Under the pieces are notes generated by a model, which was given only the letters and a program-made list of their open reading frames with translations, had not been told where the DNA came from and ran no database searches. Positions 29,389-37,953 of a stretch of 64,000 nucleotides of DNA are shown in pieces; the first letter of the stretch is position 1; each line of letters begins with the position of its first letter. Position numbers and translations under genes: made by a program. The DNA is from Labilibaculum sp. DW002 (GTDB taxonomy: Bacteria > Bacteroidota > Bacteroidia > Bacteroidales > Marinifilaceae). Location of the stretch: contig NZ_JAKJSC010000001.1 in the NCBI RefSeq assembly GCF_029029525.1, positions 1,302,001 to 1,366,000 of the forward strand. The letters are read 5' to 3'.

Positions 29389-29577
29389 TTACCCGAAGTT
29401 TAAATCCATATGCACAAAACTTGTAATGGATATTAATTGATTCTAGTAAATACAAAACCTCTAACAGAAACAGTATTGGTGCCTACCAATTTATTGAATA
29501 TGGGTTTAAATCATATATCCGACTGAAATGAATTGGTAAGTAAACAACTATATAGTATAATATAAGAAGATATTTAA

Positions 29578-30554
29578 GCAGTACATAAAATTGCCATTCA
29601 AAACCTCTCCAAAGAAAATAATGTAGTTAAATATGGTAATCCGATTGATTATGCATTGGCCAACATTCAATATGGTGAACATGTTCATATTCATAATGTG
29701 AAAATCTATAGGATTAAATGAGATATGAGTATTATCCCAAAGTAAACAAAGTCAAAATTCCAGCTTCTGGAAAAACTTTTAGAGGAACTTTATTCTGCAA
29801 TGGAGAATGATGTTCGCATAGATTGCCCAATTGCTGATTTAAAAATCGGCTTAAAATGTGGTGGATCTGATGGATTTAGCGGAATTACTGCCAATCCCCT
29901 ACTTGGTGTAATCTCCGATTTGTTAATTGCCAACGGCGGCAGTACAATTCTTACCGAAGTACCAGAAATGTTTGGTGCCGAACACATCTTAATGGAAAGA
30001 GCAGAAAGCAAAGATGTTTTCGACAAAACAATTACCTTGATTAATGACTTCAAAGGATATTTCATTAAACACGATCAGCCAATTTACGGAAATCCATCAC
30101 CTAGAAATAAGGATGGAGGAATAAGCACACTAGAAGACAAGTCTTTAGGTTCCGCACAAAAAGGAGGTTCTGCAAAAATTGTAGATGTATTAAAGTACGG
30201 TGAAGTAATTTGAAAGAACGGGTTAAATCTTCTTTCTTCTCTTGGCAATGACTTGGTTTCAGCTTCTGTACTTGGATTCTATGGTTGTCAAATGGTCCTT
30301 TTCACAACAGATAGAGAAACCCCATTCGGAAGTTTCGTACCCACCATAAAAATCCCTACCAATAGTGATTTAGCAAAAAGAAAATCGCACTAGATCGATT
30401 TTGATGCTGGAACAATTCTCGAACTGAAGATGTGAAATCATTAGCCGAATCCTTTCTTAATTAGGCAATTGAAACGACAAATGGCAAAGAATTGAAACAC
30501 AAAAAAACTGGATTTTGAGAAGTTGCCGTCTTTAAAACTGGGGTTACCTTATAA
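29578..30554 (+). pseudogene. uxaA: Decayed uxaA (altronate dehydratase)
   Basis: Remnant of D-altronate dehydratase, the galacturonate-branch enzyme that makes 2-keto-3-deoxygluconate. Reading frames in order give VVKYGNPIDYALANIQYGEH, HVHIHNVK, a stop (TGA near 29720), then EYYPKVNKVKIPASGKTFRG in other frames. After a jump come IGLKCGGSDGFSGITANPLL, VPEMFGAEHILMERAESKDV, DKSLGSAQKGGSAKIVDVLK and, after stops at 30211 and 30391, the family's C-terminal KTGVTL-TAA at 30552. Against E. coli UxaA (recalled, 495 residues), about 45 N-terminal residues and an internal block of roughly 190 are missing. The open 137-codon stretch 29790-30213 is only the middle of this wreck. uxaC follows, so the operon once held the galacturonate branch. 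Confidence 0.88.
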
Positions 30555-30743
30555 AATTCTCGTAGACCCTATCTAAATAAGCACCTTTCTACCCCTTAAC
30601 AACTTAGTACATATAATTCAATAGAAATAGCTATTCTCTCGCTGATTTAAAGAAGTATAGCTATTTTTACATTTCCTATTTCGGCCTTGGTTTCAATTTA
30701 AACCTGATTTTTAAACTTGTAAAAAATCTAAATACCACCTATC

Positions 30744-30761
30744 TTCGTGTTCGAACACGAA
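30744..30761. promoter_or_regulatory. Perfect 18-base palindrome, operator-like site 2
   Basis: TTCGTGTTCGAACACGAA is self-complementary over all 18 bases, as expected for a dimeric repressor site (LacI or GntR type, inferred). It lies 115 bases before uxaC, and two related degenerate copies lie at 29308 and 30834. Confidence 0.6.
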
Positions 30762-30833
30762 CGTAATGCATGATTTAAATCAAAGCACAATATTTTCAAT
30801 AAGCAATCGATTTAAATTTTTATTTGCCTAGGT

Positions 30834-30851
30834 TCCGTGCTCGACAACGAT
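30834..30851. promoter_or_regulatory. Operator-like site 3, next to the uxaC start
   Basis: TCCGTGCTCGACAACGAT ends 25 bases before the uxaC ATG. It is 17/18 identical to site 1, and its CGTG-N-TCGA-N-ACG core resembles the perfect palindrome at 30744. A repressor bound here would block transcription start. Confidence 0.5.
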
Positions 30852-30876
30852 TAAACAAGACTCTAATATAAGAATC

Positions 30877-32277
30877 ATGAAAAAGTTTTTAGATAAAGAT
30901 TTTATCCTTGAGACCGATACAGCAAAAAAGCTATACCATGAATTTGCTGCCGATCTTCCTATTATAGATTACCACTGCCATATTTCACCGCAAGAAATTG
31001 CTGAAGATAAGCAGTTTGAGAACATGACTCAGATTTGGTTGAATGGTGACCATTACAAATGGAGAGCACTTAGAGCGAATGGCATCACTGAAAATAAAAT
31101 CACCGGAGATGCATCTGACTGGGAGAAATTTGAAAATTGGTCAGCGACTGTTCCTTATACACTTCGAAATCCTTTATATCATTGGACTCATTTAGAATTA
31201 AAGAAGCCATTTGGCATTGATAAAATTTTAAGTCCAAGTAGTGCTAAAGAAATTTGGGATGCGTGCAATGAAAAATTAAACACTCCAGCATATTCATGCA
31301 AGAGCTTAATCCGCAAAGCCAATGTTGAGGTAATCGGAACGACAGATGATCCTGCCGATTCATTGGAATACCATAAAATAATTAAAGATTCAGGTTTCGA
31401 AACGAAGGTAGTTCCTTCTTGGAGACCAGATAAAGCAATGGCCGTTGATAATGCTACAGAATACAACAACTACATCAACATGTTAGCCACTGCAGCAGAA
31501 ATGGAAATTAATAGCTTTGCGGATTTATTGTCTGCTTTGCAAAAACGTCATGATTTCTTCGCAGAAATGGGATGTAAAGCTTCCGATCATGGTTTGGAAC
31601 AATTTTTTGCAACAGAGTATACAAACGAAGAAGCTGCTGAGATCTTCGCAAAGATTCGCAAAAATGCTGATTTGAATGCAGAAGAAGTTTTAAAATTTAA
31701 ATCAGCAATGTTATATGAATTTGCTGTTTTAGATCACTCAAAAAATTGGGTTCAACAATACCATGTTGGTGTAATTCGCAACAACAATACTGGAATGTTC
31801 GATAAGATAGGAGCTGATGCAGGTTTCGACTCTATCGCCGATAAATTGGTTGCTAATGATATGTCGAAATTCTTAAATCGTTTGGCGACAGAAGAAAAAT
31901 TAACCAAAACCATTCTTTACAATTTGAACCCTGCACACAACGAAGTGTATGCAACCATGATTGGTAATTTTCAAGATGGAATTACTGCTGGTAAAATTCA
32001 ATGGGGTGCTGGATGGTGGTTCTTGGATCAAAAAGACGGGATGGAAAAACAAATGAATACCCTTTCAAACTTGGGCCTTTTGAGTCGTTTCGTAGGTATG
32101 TTAACCGATTCAAGGTCATTCTTAAGTTACAGTCGCCATGAATATTTCCGCAGAATTCTTTGCAATTTAATCGGTAACGATGTTGAAAAAGGATTGATTC
32201 CTTACAACGAAGAATTACTAAAAGAAGTAGTACAAGGCATTTGCTATTACAACGCAAAAAAATATTTCAATTTCTAA
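30877..32277 (+). CDS. uxaC: Glucuronate/galacturonate isomerase
   Basis: 466 residues, the usual length of UxaC. Cytoplasmic amidohydrolase-fold isomerase that turns D-glucuronate into D-fructuronate (and D-galacturonate into D-tagaturonate). Motifs are LPIIDYHCHISPQEIAED (metal-site His pair near 33-35), NGDHYKWRALRANG, TTDDPADSLEYH and FVGMLTDSRSFLSYSRHEYFRRILCNL. It is the first intact gene of the plus-strand uronate operon, and kdgK starts 23 bases after its stop. With uxaA decayed, only the glucuronate branch via SDR and UxuA remains complete in this window. Confidence 0.96.
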   Translation: MKKFLDKDFILETDTAKKLYHEFAADLPIIDYHCHISPQEIAEDKQFENMTQIWLNGDHYKWRALRANGITENKITGDASDWEKFENWSATVPYTLRNPLYHWTHLELKKPFGIDKILSPSSAKEIWDACNEKLNTPAYSCKSLIRKANVEVIGTTDDPADSLEYHKIIKDSGFETKVVPSWRPDKAMAVDNATEYNNYINMLATAAEMEINSFADLLSALQKRHDFFAEMGCKASDHGLEQFFATEYTNEEAAEIFAKIRKNADLNAEEVLKFKSAMLYEFAVLDHSKNWVQQYHVGVIRNNNTGMFDKIGADAGFDSIADKLVANDMSKFLNRLATEEKLTKTILYNLNPAHNEVYATMIGNFQDGITAGKIQWGAGWWFLDQKDGMEKQMNTLSNLGLLSRFVGMLTDSRSFLSYSRHEYFRRILCNLIGNDVEKGLIPYNEELLKEVVQGICYYNAKKYFNF

Positions 32278-32300
32278 TAAAATACAAACAATATTATACA

Positions 32301-33338
32301 ATGAGCAGAGTAATTACTTTCGGAGAAATCATGTTGAGGCTTGCAACTCCGGGTTATGCCAGATTTTCTCAAGTTGACACTTTTAACGCTACTTATGGTG
32401 GTGGTGAGGCTAATGTGGCCGTATCGCTAGCAAATTATGGTATTGATGTCGATTTTGTAAGCCGTCTTCCTAGGAATGACATTGGACGAGCTTGCATGAT
32501 GGATTTGAGAAAATATGGAGTTGGGGTTGACAACATAACTTGGGGTGGCGATCGTTTGGGTATTTACTTTTTGGAAACAGGAGCCGTTAGTCGTGGTTCT
32601 AAGGTAGTTTACGATCGAGCTCATTCTGCTATTTCTGAAATTGAGAGCGGAATGATCGACTGGGATAAAGTGTTCACAGGAGCAACTTGGTTTCACTGGA
32701 CAGGAATTACTCCTGCTATTTCTCAAGGAGCAGCAGATGTTTGTTTGGAAGCTATTAAAGAAGCAAACAAAAGAGGTATTACCGTTTCTACTGATTTGAA
32801 TTACAGAAAAAATCTATGGAAATATGGTAAAACAGCTGAAGAAGTAATGCCAGAATTGGTTGCTGGTTGCGATGTAATTTTAGGTAACGAAGAAGATGCT
32901 GCAAAAGTTTTGGGAATTAGTCCTGAAGGCCTTGATGTTACCGGTGGACATGTAGAAGCTGATGCTTACCTTTCTGTTTCTCAGCAAATCGTAAAGCAAT
33001 TCCCTCGTTGCAAAAAGGTAATTACCACTTTGCGTGGATCAATCAGTGCAAACCACAACTCGTGGACTGGTGTTCTTTACGACGGAGAAACCCTTTTCAA
33101 AGCAAACAACACTTACCAAATTACCGATATTGTTGACCGTGTTGGTGGTGGCGATTCATTTATGGGAGGATTGGTTTATGGACTACTAACCTGGCCTGGC
33201 AGAGATCAAAAAGCCTTAAATTTTGCCGTTGCAGCATCTTGCTTAAAGCACACCATTTATGGCGATTACAATCAAGTTACTGTAGAGGACGTTGCTAAAT
33301 TAATGGATGGTGATGCTTCAGGACGTGTAGCGCGATAA
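32301..33338 (+). CDS. kdgK: 2-keto-3-deoxygluconate kinase, copy 1
   Basis: 345-residue PfkB-family kinase that phosphorylates KDG to KDPG. Start chosen at ATG 32301 (MSRVITFGEIMLRL); an in-frame upstream ATG at 32241 lies inside uxaC and adds an unlikely 20 residues. PfkB signatures are TFGEIMLRLATPG at the N-terminus, YGGGEANVAVSLA and the ATP/catalytic DRVGGGDSFMGGLVYGLL. The last 222 coding bases plus 22 downstream bases (33117-33360) are identical to kdgK2 at 44977, while the rest has diverged. This points to recent gene conversion. Confidence 0.93.
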   Translation: MSRVITFGEIMLRLATPGYARFSQVDTFNATYGGGEANVAVSLANYGIDVDFVSRLPRNDIGRACMMDLRKYGVGVDNITWGGDRLGIYFLETGAVSRGSKVVYDRAHSAISEIESGMIDWDKVFTGATWFHWTGITPAISQGAADVCLEAIKEANKRGITVSTDLNYRKNLWKYGKTAEEVMPELVAGCDVILGNEEDAAKVLGISPEGLDVTGGHVEADAYLSVSQQIVKQFPRCKKVITTLRGSISANHNSWTGVLYDGETLFKANNTYQITDIVDRVGGGDSFMGGLVYGLLTWPGRDQKALNFAVAASCLKHTIYGDYNQVTVEDVAKLMDGDASGRVAR

Positions 33339-33360
33339 ATGAATTATGAATGAGGAATTA
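33117..33360 (+). repeat. 244-base identical tract shared with 44955-45198, inverted
   Basis: Read base by base, this stretch (end of kdgK copy 1 and the first 22 bases after it) is the exact reverse complement of 44955-45198. The flanks on both sides differ between the copies. It is the longest repeat I found in the window. Confidence 0.9.
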
Positions 33361-33399
33361 GAAAAATAGAATGCTCTTGTTACGAAAGCAAGGCAACTA

Positions 33400-33504
33400 A
33401 TAATTCATAACTCGTAATTCATAATTGAAAAACTAATGGCAAGATTTTCCAGAATAGAAGTTGCTTTGAAAATGAAAGAAACAGGAATGATTCCCGTTTT
33501 TTTC
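33400..33504 (+). repeat. 105-base identical tract shared with 44797-44901, inverted
   Basis: Covers the A/T-rich leader and the first about 23 codons of kdgA copy 1. It is the exact reverse complement of the same part of kdgA copy 2. The identity stops at the very base where copy 1 is frameshifted. Confidence 0.88.
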
Positions 33505-34106
33505 ACTCAGATATAGAAGTTTGCAAACAAGTTGTTATGGCTTGTTACAAAGGTGGTGCAAGATTATTCGAATTTGTAAACCGTGGTGATTTTGCTCACG
33601 AAGTATTTGGAGCGCTCATCAAATGGTCAGCAAAAGAATGTCCTGAAATGATTTTAGGTGCAGGTTCGATTATTGATCCCGGAACTACGTCTTTATACAT
33701 TCAGTTGGGAAGTAACTTTATTGTTTCGCCCGTTTTAAATGCTGAAATGGCAAAAGTTTGCAACCGCAGAAAGGTTGCTTGGTCGCCAGGATGTGGTTCA
33801 CTAACAGAGATTTCTTACGCAGAGGAATTAGGTGCCGAAGTGGTAAAGATTTTCCCTGGAGCACAAGTTGGAGGTCCTGATTTTGTGAAAGCCGTTAAAG
33901 GTCCTTTCCCTTGGTCATCGATTATGCCAACAGGTGGTGTTAAGCCCGAAAAGGAGAACTTAAGCCAATGGTTCAATGCAGGTGTTCACTGTGTTGGAAT
34001 GGGCTCACAGCTAATGATTAAGAATACAGATGGTTCTTTCAATTACGAAGCTATTAAAGAAGCAACTGCAAGTGCAATTGCAATTATAAACGAGATAAAA
34101 AAATAG
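33436..34106 (+). pseudogene. KDPG aldolase, copy 1, frameshifted near the 5' end
   Basis: The frame from ATG 33436 reads MARFSRIEVALKMKETGMIP-VFFTQI and stops at 33513. Intact copy 2 reads VFFHKDLEVCKEVV here: it has TTTTTTTCC where this copy has TTTTTTTC (33497-33504). One missing C therefore breaks the gene. Restoring it gives HSDIEVCKQVVMACYKGG and the full aldolase. An ATG at 33537 could give a 189-residue protein that keeps the catalytic Glu (FEFVNRG), Arg and Schiff-base Lys (EVVKIFPG) but lacks the first beta-strand. It may be inactive, a sequencing error, or rescued by slippage on the T7 run. The SDR gene starts 6 bases after its stop. Confidence 0.82.
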
Positions 34107-34112
34107 TACGAT

Positions 34113-34952
34113 ATGGATACTAATTTAAATAATAAAGTAGCAGTAGTAACAGGTGCAGGTGGCGTAATTTGCTCTGAAATGGCAAAATCATTAGCTGCAA
34201 TGGGTGTTAAAACAGCACTAGTTGATATTAACGCCGAAGCTGTTGAAAAATTAGCTCAAGAAATTGAAAAAGAATTCAAAGTAACATCAATTGGTGTTCC
34301 TGCGAGTGTTCTAGATAAAGATTCATTATTAGAAGCCAAGAAAATAATCAATAGTAAGCTGGGGAGCATTGATTATTTAATCAATGGAGCTGGAGGGAAT
34401 TCTCCTCTAGCTACATCTGGTGTTGACCAAATGGTTGATGCTGATATGGAAAATCTAGACGAAACTTTCTTCGGAATGAAGATGGAAGGTTTTGATAAGG
34501 TTTTTGATTTGAACTTTAAGGGAACCATTCTTCCTACAATGGTGTTCTCAATGGATATGATCGAAAAGAAAGAAGGATCGATTGTGAATGTTTCTTCTAT
34601 GAATTCGTATCGTCCACTAACCCGTATTGCAGCTTATTCTGCAGCTAAAGCAGCTGTGAATAACTTCACCCAGTGGTTATCTGTTCACTTCTCTAAAATG
34701 GGTGTTCGTGTAAATGCAATTGCACCAGGTTTCTTGTTAACGAATCAGAACAGATTCTTGTTAACGGATGAAGAAACTGGTGAACCAACTGCTAGAGGTG
34801 TGAAAATCATCAACAATACACCAATGGAGCGTTACGGTACTCCTCAAGAATTACAAGGTACCCTACTCTACTTACTATCGGACTGGTCAGCTTTTGTAAC
34901 AGGAGTTGTGATACCTGTTGATGGTGGGTTTAGCGCATACAGTGGTGTCTAA
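34113..34952 (+). CDS. SDR-type D-mannonate oxidoreductase (fructuronate reductase)
   Basis: 279-residue classical short-chain dehydrogenase: NAD(P)-binding TGAGGVICSEMA near residue 11, DINAE acidic dinucleotide-binding position, NGAGGN, and the catalytic Ser (NVSSMNSY) with YSAAK. It matches the SDR fructuronate reductases used by Bacteroidota and Bacillus in place of the long-chain UxuB. Reduction of D-fructuronate to D-mannonate is supported by its place between the uxaC/kdgK/kdgA genes and uxuA. A roughly 50-residue insertion (SGVDQMVDADMENLDETFFGMKMEGF) before the active site is typical of this subgroup. A hairpin separates it from uxuA. Confidence 0.85.
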   Translation: MDTNLNNKVAVVTGAGGVICSEMAKSLAAMGVKTALVDINAEAVEKLAQEIEKEFKVTSIGVPASVLDKDSLLEAKKIINSKLGSIDYLINGAGGNSPLATSGVDQMVDADMENLDETFFGMKMEGFDKVFDLNFKGTILPTMVFSMDMIEKKEGSIVNVSSMNSYRPLTRIAAYSAAKAAVNNFTQWLSVHFSKMGVRVNAIAPGFLLTNQNRFLLTDEETGEPTARGVKIINNTPMERYGTPQELQGTLLYLLSDWSAFVTGVVIPVDGGFSAYSGV

Positions 34953-35007
34953 TAAGGCTTTATAGTTTCAATTATATTAATTTAGGTTAGTTAGTGTGTT
35001 TAAGTGG

Positions 35008-35046
35008 CAAAACGGAACAAGATGCAATCACCTCTTGTCCGTTTTG
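35008..35046 (+). terminator. Hairpin between the SDR gene and uxuA
   Basis: CAAAACGGA plus CAAGA pair with TCTTG plus TCCGTTTTG (9 and 5 pairs around a single bulged A), loop of about 10 bases. TTTTGTCCTTT follows. It is probably an attenuator or partial terminator that separates two halves of the operon, because uxuA starts only 24 bases later. Confidence 0.55.
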
Positions 35047-35069
35047 TCCTTTAACTAAAAACAAACAAG

Positions 35070-36254
35070 ATGGCATTAGAACAAACATGGAGATGGTACG
35101 GGCCAAACGATCCGATATCATTACAGGAAATTAGACAAACGGGTGCTACTGGTATTGTAAGTGCTCTTCACCATATCCCAAACGGAGAAGTTTGGACAAT
35201 CGAAGAAATTAAGAAAAGAATAGCGGAAATTGAAGCTGTCGGACTCACTTGGTCGGTTGTGGAAAGTGTTCCTGTTCACGAGGATATCAAAAAACGAACA
35301 TGGAACTTCAAACAGTATATTAAAAACTACAAGGAAAGTATTAAAAACCTTGGTGCTTGCGGTATCAAAACCATTTGCTACAATTTTATGCCAGTATTGG
35401 ATTGGTCGAGAACCGATTTAGAGTTTGATTCGGGAGATGGATCGAATTCACTTAAATTCGAGATTGATATTTTTGCTGCTTTTGATGTTTTTATCCTGAA
35501 AAGAGAAAATTCAAGACAAGATTATTCGGATGCTATTTTGGAGAGAGCCGAGGCGAAATTCAAAACCATGACAGCCGAAGCAATCGAAAAAATTACTAGA
35601 ACCGTAATCGCCGGACTTCCTGGTGCCGAGGAATCATATACATTAGAAAGTTTCCAGAAAGTATTGGATACCTATAACGACATTGATGCTAGCAAATTAA
35701 AAAAACATCTTCACGATTTCTTATCTGAGATTATTCCTGTGGCTGAACAAGCTGGTGTTCTTATGGCCATTCATCCAGATGATCCACCACGTGCTTTGCT
35801 TGGATTACCTCGCGTTGTAAGTACTGTTGAAGATGCTTTAGAGTTGACCAAAGTGATTGATTCTCCTTCTAATGGAATTACACTTTGTACAGGTTCTTTC
35901 GGAGCTGGTCATTTTAACGATCTTCCAGAAATGACTGCAAAATTGGCTTCTCGAATCAATTTTGTACACCTAAGAAATGTTAGCAGAGATGCAGAAGGAA
36001 ACTTCTTCGAAGATTACTTATTCGAAGGAGATATTGACATTCCTGCTGTTATGAGAGAATTACTTATTGAAGAAAAAGCTCGTAAAGAAGCTGGCCGTGC
36101 CGATTGGCAAATTCCAATGCGTCCCGATCATGGTAACAAAATGCTAGATGACCTTCCAAAAACAACCAACCCTGGATATTCTTTATATGGAAGAATGAAA
36201 GGATTAGCTGAACTAAGAGGTTTAGAACAAGGATTAATGGCTGGTATTAAATAA
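35070..36254 (+). CDS. uxuA: Mannonate dehydratase
   Basis: 394 residues, TIM-barrel UxuA family, normal length. It dehydrates D-mannonate to 2-keto-3-deoxygluconate with Mn/Fe. The metal ligands of the family are visible in order: MAIHPDDPPR (His), TLCTGSFG (Cys), FVHLRN (His) and MRPDHG (Asp). The start LEQTWRWYGPNDPISLQEIRQTGATGIVSALHHIP is characteristic of the family. A paralogue of 356 residues lies at 49442. It is followed after 15 bases by the ExuT-like transporter. Confidence 0.96.
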   Translation: MALEQTWRWYGPNDPISLQEIRQTGATGIVSALHHIPNGEVWTIEEIKKRIAEIEAVGLTWSVVESVPVHEDIKKRTWNFKQYIKNYKESIKNLGACGIKTICYNFMPVLDWSRTDLEFDSGDGSNSLKFEIDIFAAFDVFILKRENSRQDYSDAILERAEAKFKTMTAEAIEKITRTVIAGLPGAEESYTLESFQKVLDTYNDIDASKLKKHLHDFLSEIIPVAEQAGVLMAIHPDDPPRALLGLPRVVSTVEDALELTKVIDSPSNGITLCTGSFGAGHFNDLPEMTAKLASRINFVHLRNVSRDAEGNFFEDYLFEGDIDIPAVMRELLIEEKARKEAGRADWQIPMRPDHGNKMLDDLPKTTNPGYSLYGRMKGLAELRGLEQGLMAGIK

Positions 36255-36269
36255 AACAAATTCAACACT

Positions 36270-37580
36270 ATGTTCAAAGTAAAACATTATCGATATAGGG
36301 TACTGGCAATGCTATTTATGGCTACCAGCATTAACTATTTCGACAGAAGTATAATGGGGGTAATGTCACCTGAGCTTATCGAATATTTCGGTTGGACGAA
36401 ACAAGATTATTCTAGTATTTTAGTCGTATTTCAAATAGCTTATGCTATAGGTCTTATTTCTATGGGCGGAATTATCGATAAACTAGGAACAAAAAAAGGA
36501 TACATTGTATCCATTGGTATTTGGAGTTTATTTGGAATGGCACATGCTGCCGTAGGTCGTGGCTTTAGCTTAATCGGTTTCATGGCTGCTCGATTCGGAT
36601 TGGGTTTTGGTGAGGCGGGTAACTTCCCTGCTGCTATTAAAACAGTTGCCGAATGGTTCCCGAAAAAAGAGAGAGCTTTTGCAACAGGTATTTTTAACGC
36701 AGCGACTGCTGTTGGTGCAATTGCTGCCCCATTTGTTGTGGGAGCCATTGTATACTGGAGTGGCGGAGACAGAGGCGAAGGAGAATTAGTCAATTGGCAA
36801 ATTCCATTTTTAATTACTGGTGTTCTTAGTGCAATTTGGGTATACCTGTGGTATCGCACCTACAAAAAGCCTGAAGATCATCCAAAAATCACAAAAGAAG
36901 AATTAGCCTACATTCAAAGCGATTCTGAAGTAGAAACAACTGAAAAGTTGCCATGGAAAAGTGTTATTCGAAAGAAACAAACTTGGGCATTCTCTATTGC
37001 AAAAATTACCGATGCTGTTTGGTGGTTTTACCTGTTCTGGGGAGCGATCTTCTTAGCAGATAATTTCGATGTGAAAATTAAAGAAATGGGAATTCCTTTC
37101 CTTGTTATTTATGCTATAGCAGATACTGGAAGTATATTCGGTGGATGGCTATCAGGTTCATTAATGAAAAAAGGATGGTCCTTAAACAAAGCGCGTAAAG
37201 TAACGCTTTTAATTTGTGCCTTGGTAATTCTACCCGTTTGTTTTGTAGCCTTTACCGAAAGCAAATGGATTGCCATTTTCTTAATCGCATTGGGTGCTGC
37301 AGGTCATCAGGCTTGGTCGGCAAACATATTCACCTTAGCTTCCGACGTATTCCCTAAGAAAGCAACAGCTTCGGTTGTTGGTATTGGTGGAATGGTTGGT
37401 GCCGTTGCAGGTATGCTTTTCAATATCGTTTTAGGATCGGTACTGGATACTGCTAACAACACAGGATTCTTTTGGGCATTTCTTGTTGCCGGATCCAGTT
37501 ATGTGATACTTCTGGGTGTGGTGCATTTAATTATGCCTAAAATGCAACCTTTAGATGAAAATCTAAATCCAATTCAATAA
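36270..37580 (+). CDS. MFS hexuronate transporter, ExuT-like
   Basis: 436 residues, about 12 predicted membrane segments, anion:cation symporter branch of the MFS. The opening RYRVLAMLFMATSINYFDRSIMGVMSPEL and the GFGEAGNFPAAIKTVAEWFPKKERAFATGIFNAATAVGAIAAPFVV loop are hallmarks of glucuronate/galacturonate proton symporters. It brings the uronic acid released by the periplasmic GH115/GH28 enzymes into the cytoplasm for UxaC. It is the last gene of the operon and is followed by a clear terminator. Confidence 0.92.
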   Translation: MFKVKHYRYRVLAMLFMATSINYFDRSIMGVMSPELIEYFGWTKQDYSSILVVFQIAYAIGLISMGGIIDKLGTKKGYIVSIGIWSLFGMAHAAVGRGFSLIGFMAARFGLGFGEAGNFPAAIKTVAEWFPKKERAFATGIFNAATAVGAIAAPFVVGAIVYWSGGDRGEGELVNWQIPFLITGVLSAIWVYLWYRTYKKPEDHPKITKEELAYIQSDSEVETTEKLPWKSVIRKKQTWAFSIAKITDAVWWFYLFWGAIFLADNFDVKIKEMGIPFLVIYAIADTGSIFGGWLSGSLMKKGWSLNKARKVTLLICALVILPVCFVAFTESKWIAIFLIALGAAGHQAWSANIFTLASDVFPKKATASVVGIGGMVGAVAGMLFNIVLGSVLDTANNTGFFWAFLVAGSSYVILLGVVHLIMPKMQPLDENLNPIQ

Positions 37581-37638
37581 GTAAGAAACAACATACCGGA
37601 TATTCTTTTTATCCTTTCTTTTTTATTGAGTAAAGTTT

Positions 37639-37673
37639 AAAAACCCCTTCGGCTCAATTGCCAAAGGGGTTTT
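37639..37673 (+). terminator. Terminator of the uronate operon
   Basis: AAAACCCCTT pairs with AAGGGGTTTT, and an inner GGC/GCC pair closes a 6-base loop. It lies 59 bases after the transporter stop and ends in a T run. Confidence 0.85.
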
Positions 37674-37876
37674 CTTCATTATGCATGTTGTGCTAGTTTT
37701 CCCTTACTTCAGAACAATGCCAATCTATTCTAGCTTTTGTCGTGCATCGCCTTAGTAAAATAATTTAAACACTCTTTTAAATCTGAACCGTAATTCTTTC
37801 CATTTTTATAAATCACATTCAATCAGATCTAAGCTATTTTTTAAAAAAGGCACTTGTTTATGGTCCGAAATGATAG

Positions 37877-37912
37877 AAAAAATGGCTACCCAAAGTAAAT
37901 TGGATAGCCATT
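37877..37912 (-). terminator. Terminator after GH92 copy 2
   Basis: On the minus strand AATGGCTA/TAGCCATT (8 pairs, then two more across a bulge) is followed directly by TTTTTTC. It lies about 42 bases past the GH92 stop. Confidence 0.75.
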
Positions 37913-37953
37913 CAAATAGGATTAATATAATTATTCTAACTACATACTAAACA

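Larger units (their letters stand above)
29028..29577. other. Divergent intergenic region between susC and the uronate operon
   Basis: About 550 A/T-rich bases with no gene I can support. It contains one operator-like site (29308-29325), an 11-pair hairpin (29361-29388) and an imperfect inverted repeat built on TTTAAATCCATAT/ATATGGGTTTAAAT (about 29398 and 29496). Some of it is probably decayed 5' sequence of the uxaA pseudogene. Confidence 0.5.
30555..30876 (+). promoter_or_regulatory. uxaC upstream region
   Basis: About 320 bases between the uxaA remnant and uxaC with no gene. They carry a perfect 18-base palindrome (30744-30761) and a degenerate copy (30834-30851) 25 bases before the uxaC ATG. 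A possible weak -7 box (TTTATTTG, 30819-30826, one mismatch) lies just before the second site. Confidence 0.5.
37581..37953. other. Convergent intergenic region with two terminators
   Basis: A 373-base gap between the converging exuT-like and GH92 genes. It contains a terminator for each strand (37639-37673 and 37877-37912). The roughly 200 bases between them hold nothing I can support. Confidence 0.75.

Noticed and set aside
29475-29488. TTGGTGCCTACCAA as an operator
   Set aside because: Only 5-base arms, in decayed sequence, with no second copy.
29790-30213. 137-codon open frame as a real small gene
   Set aside because: It is the middle third of a broken uxaA; homologous sequence continues on both sides beyond its start and stop.
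32241-32300. 20-residue N-terminal extension of kdgK copy 1
   Set aside because: It overlaps uxaC and is absent from kdgK copy 2; ATG 32301 aligns with the family start.
33537-34106. N-terminally short KDPG aldolase as the natural gene
   Set aside because: The missing N-terminus is present upstream in another frame, and one added base restores it to match the intact copy.
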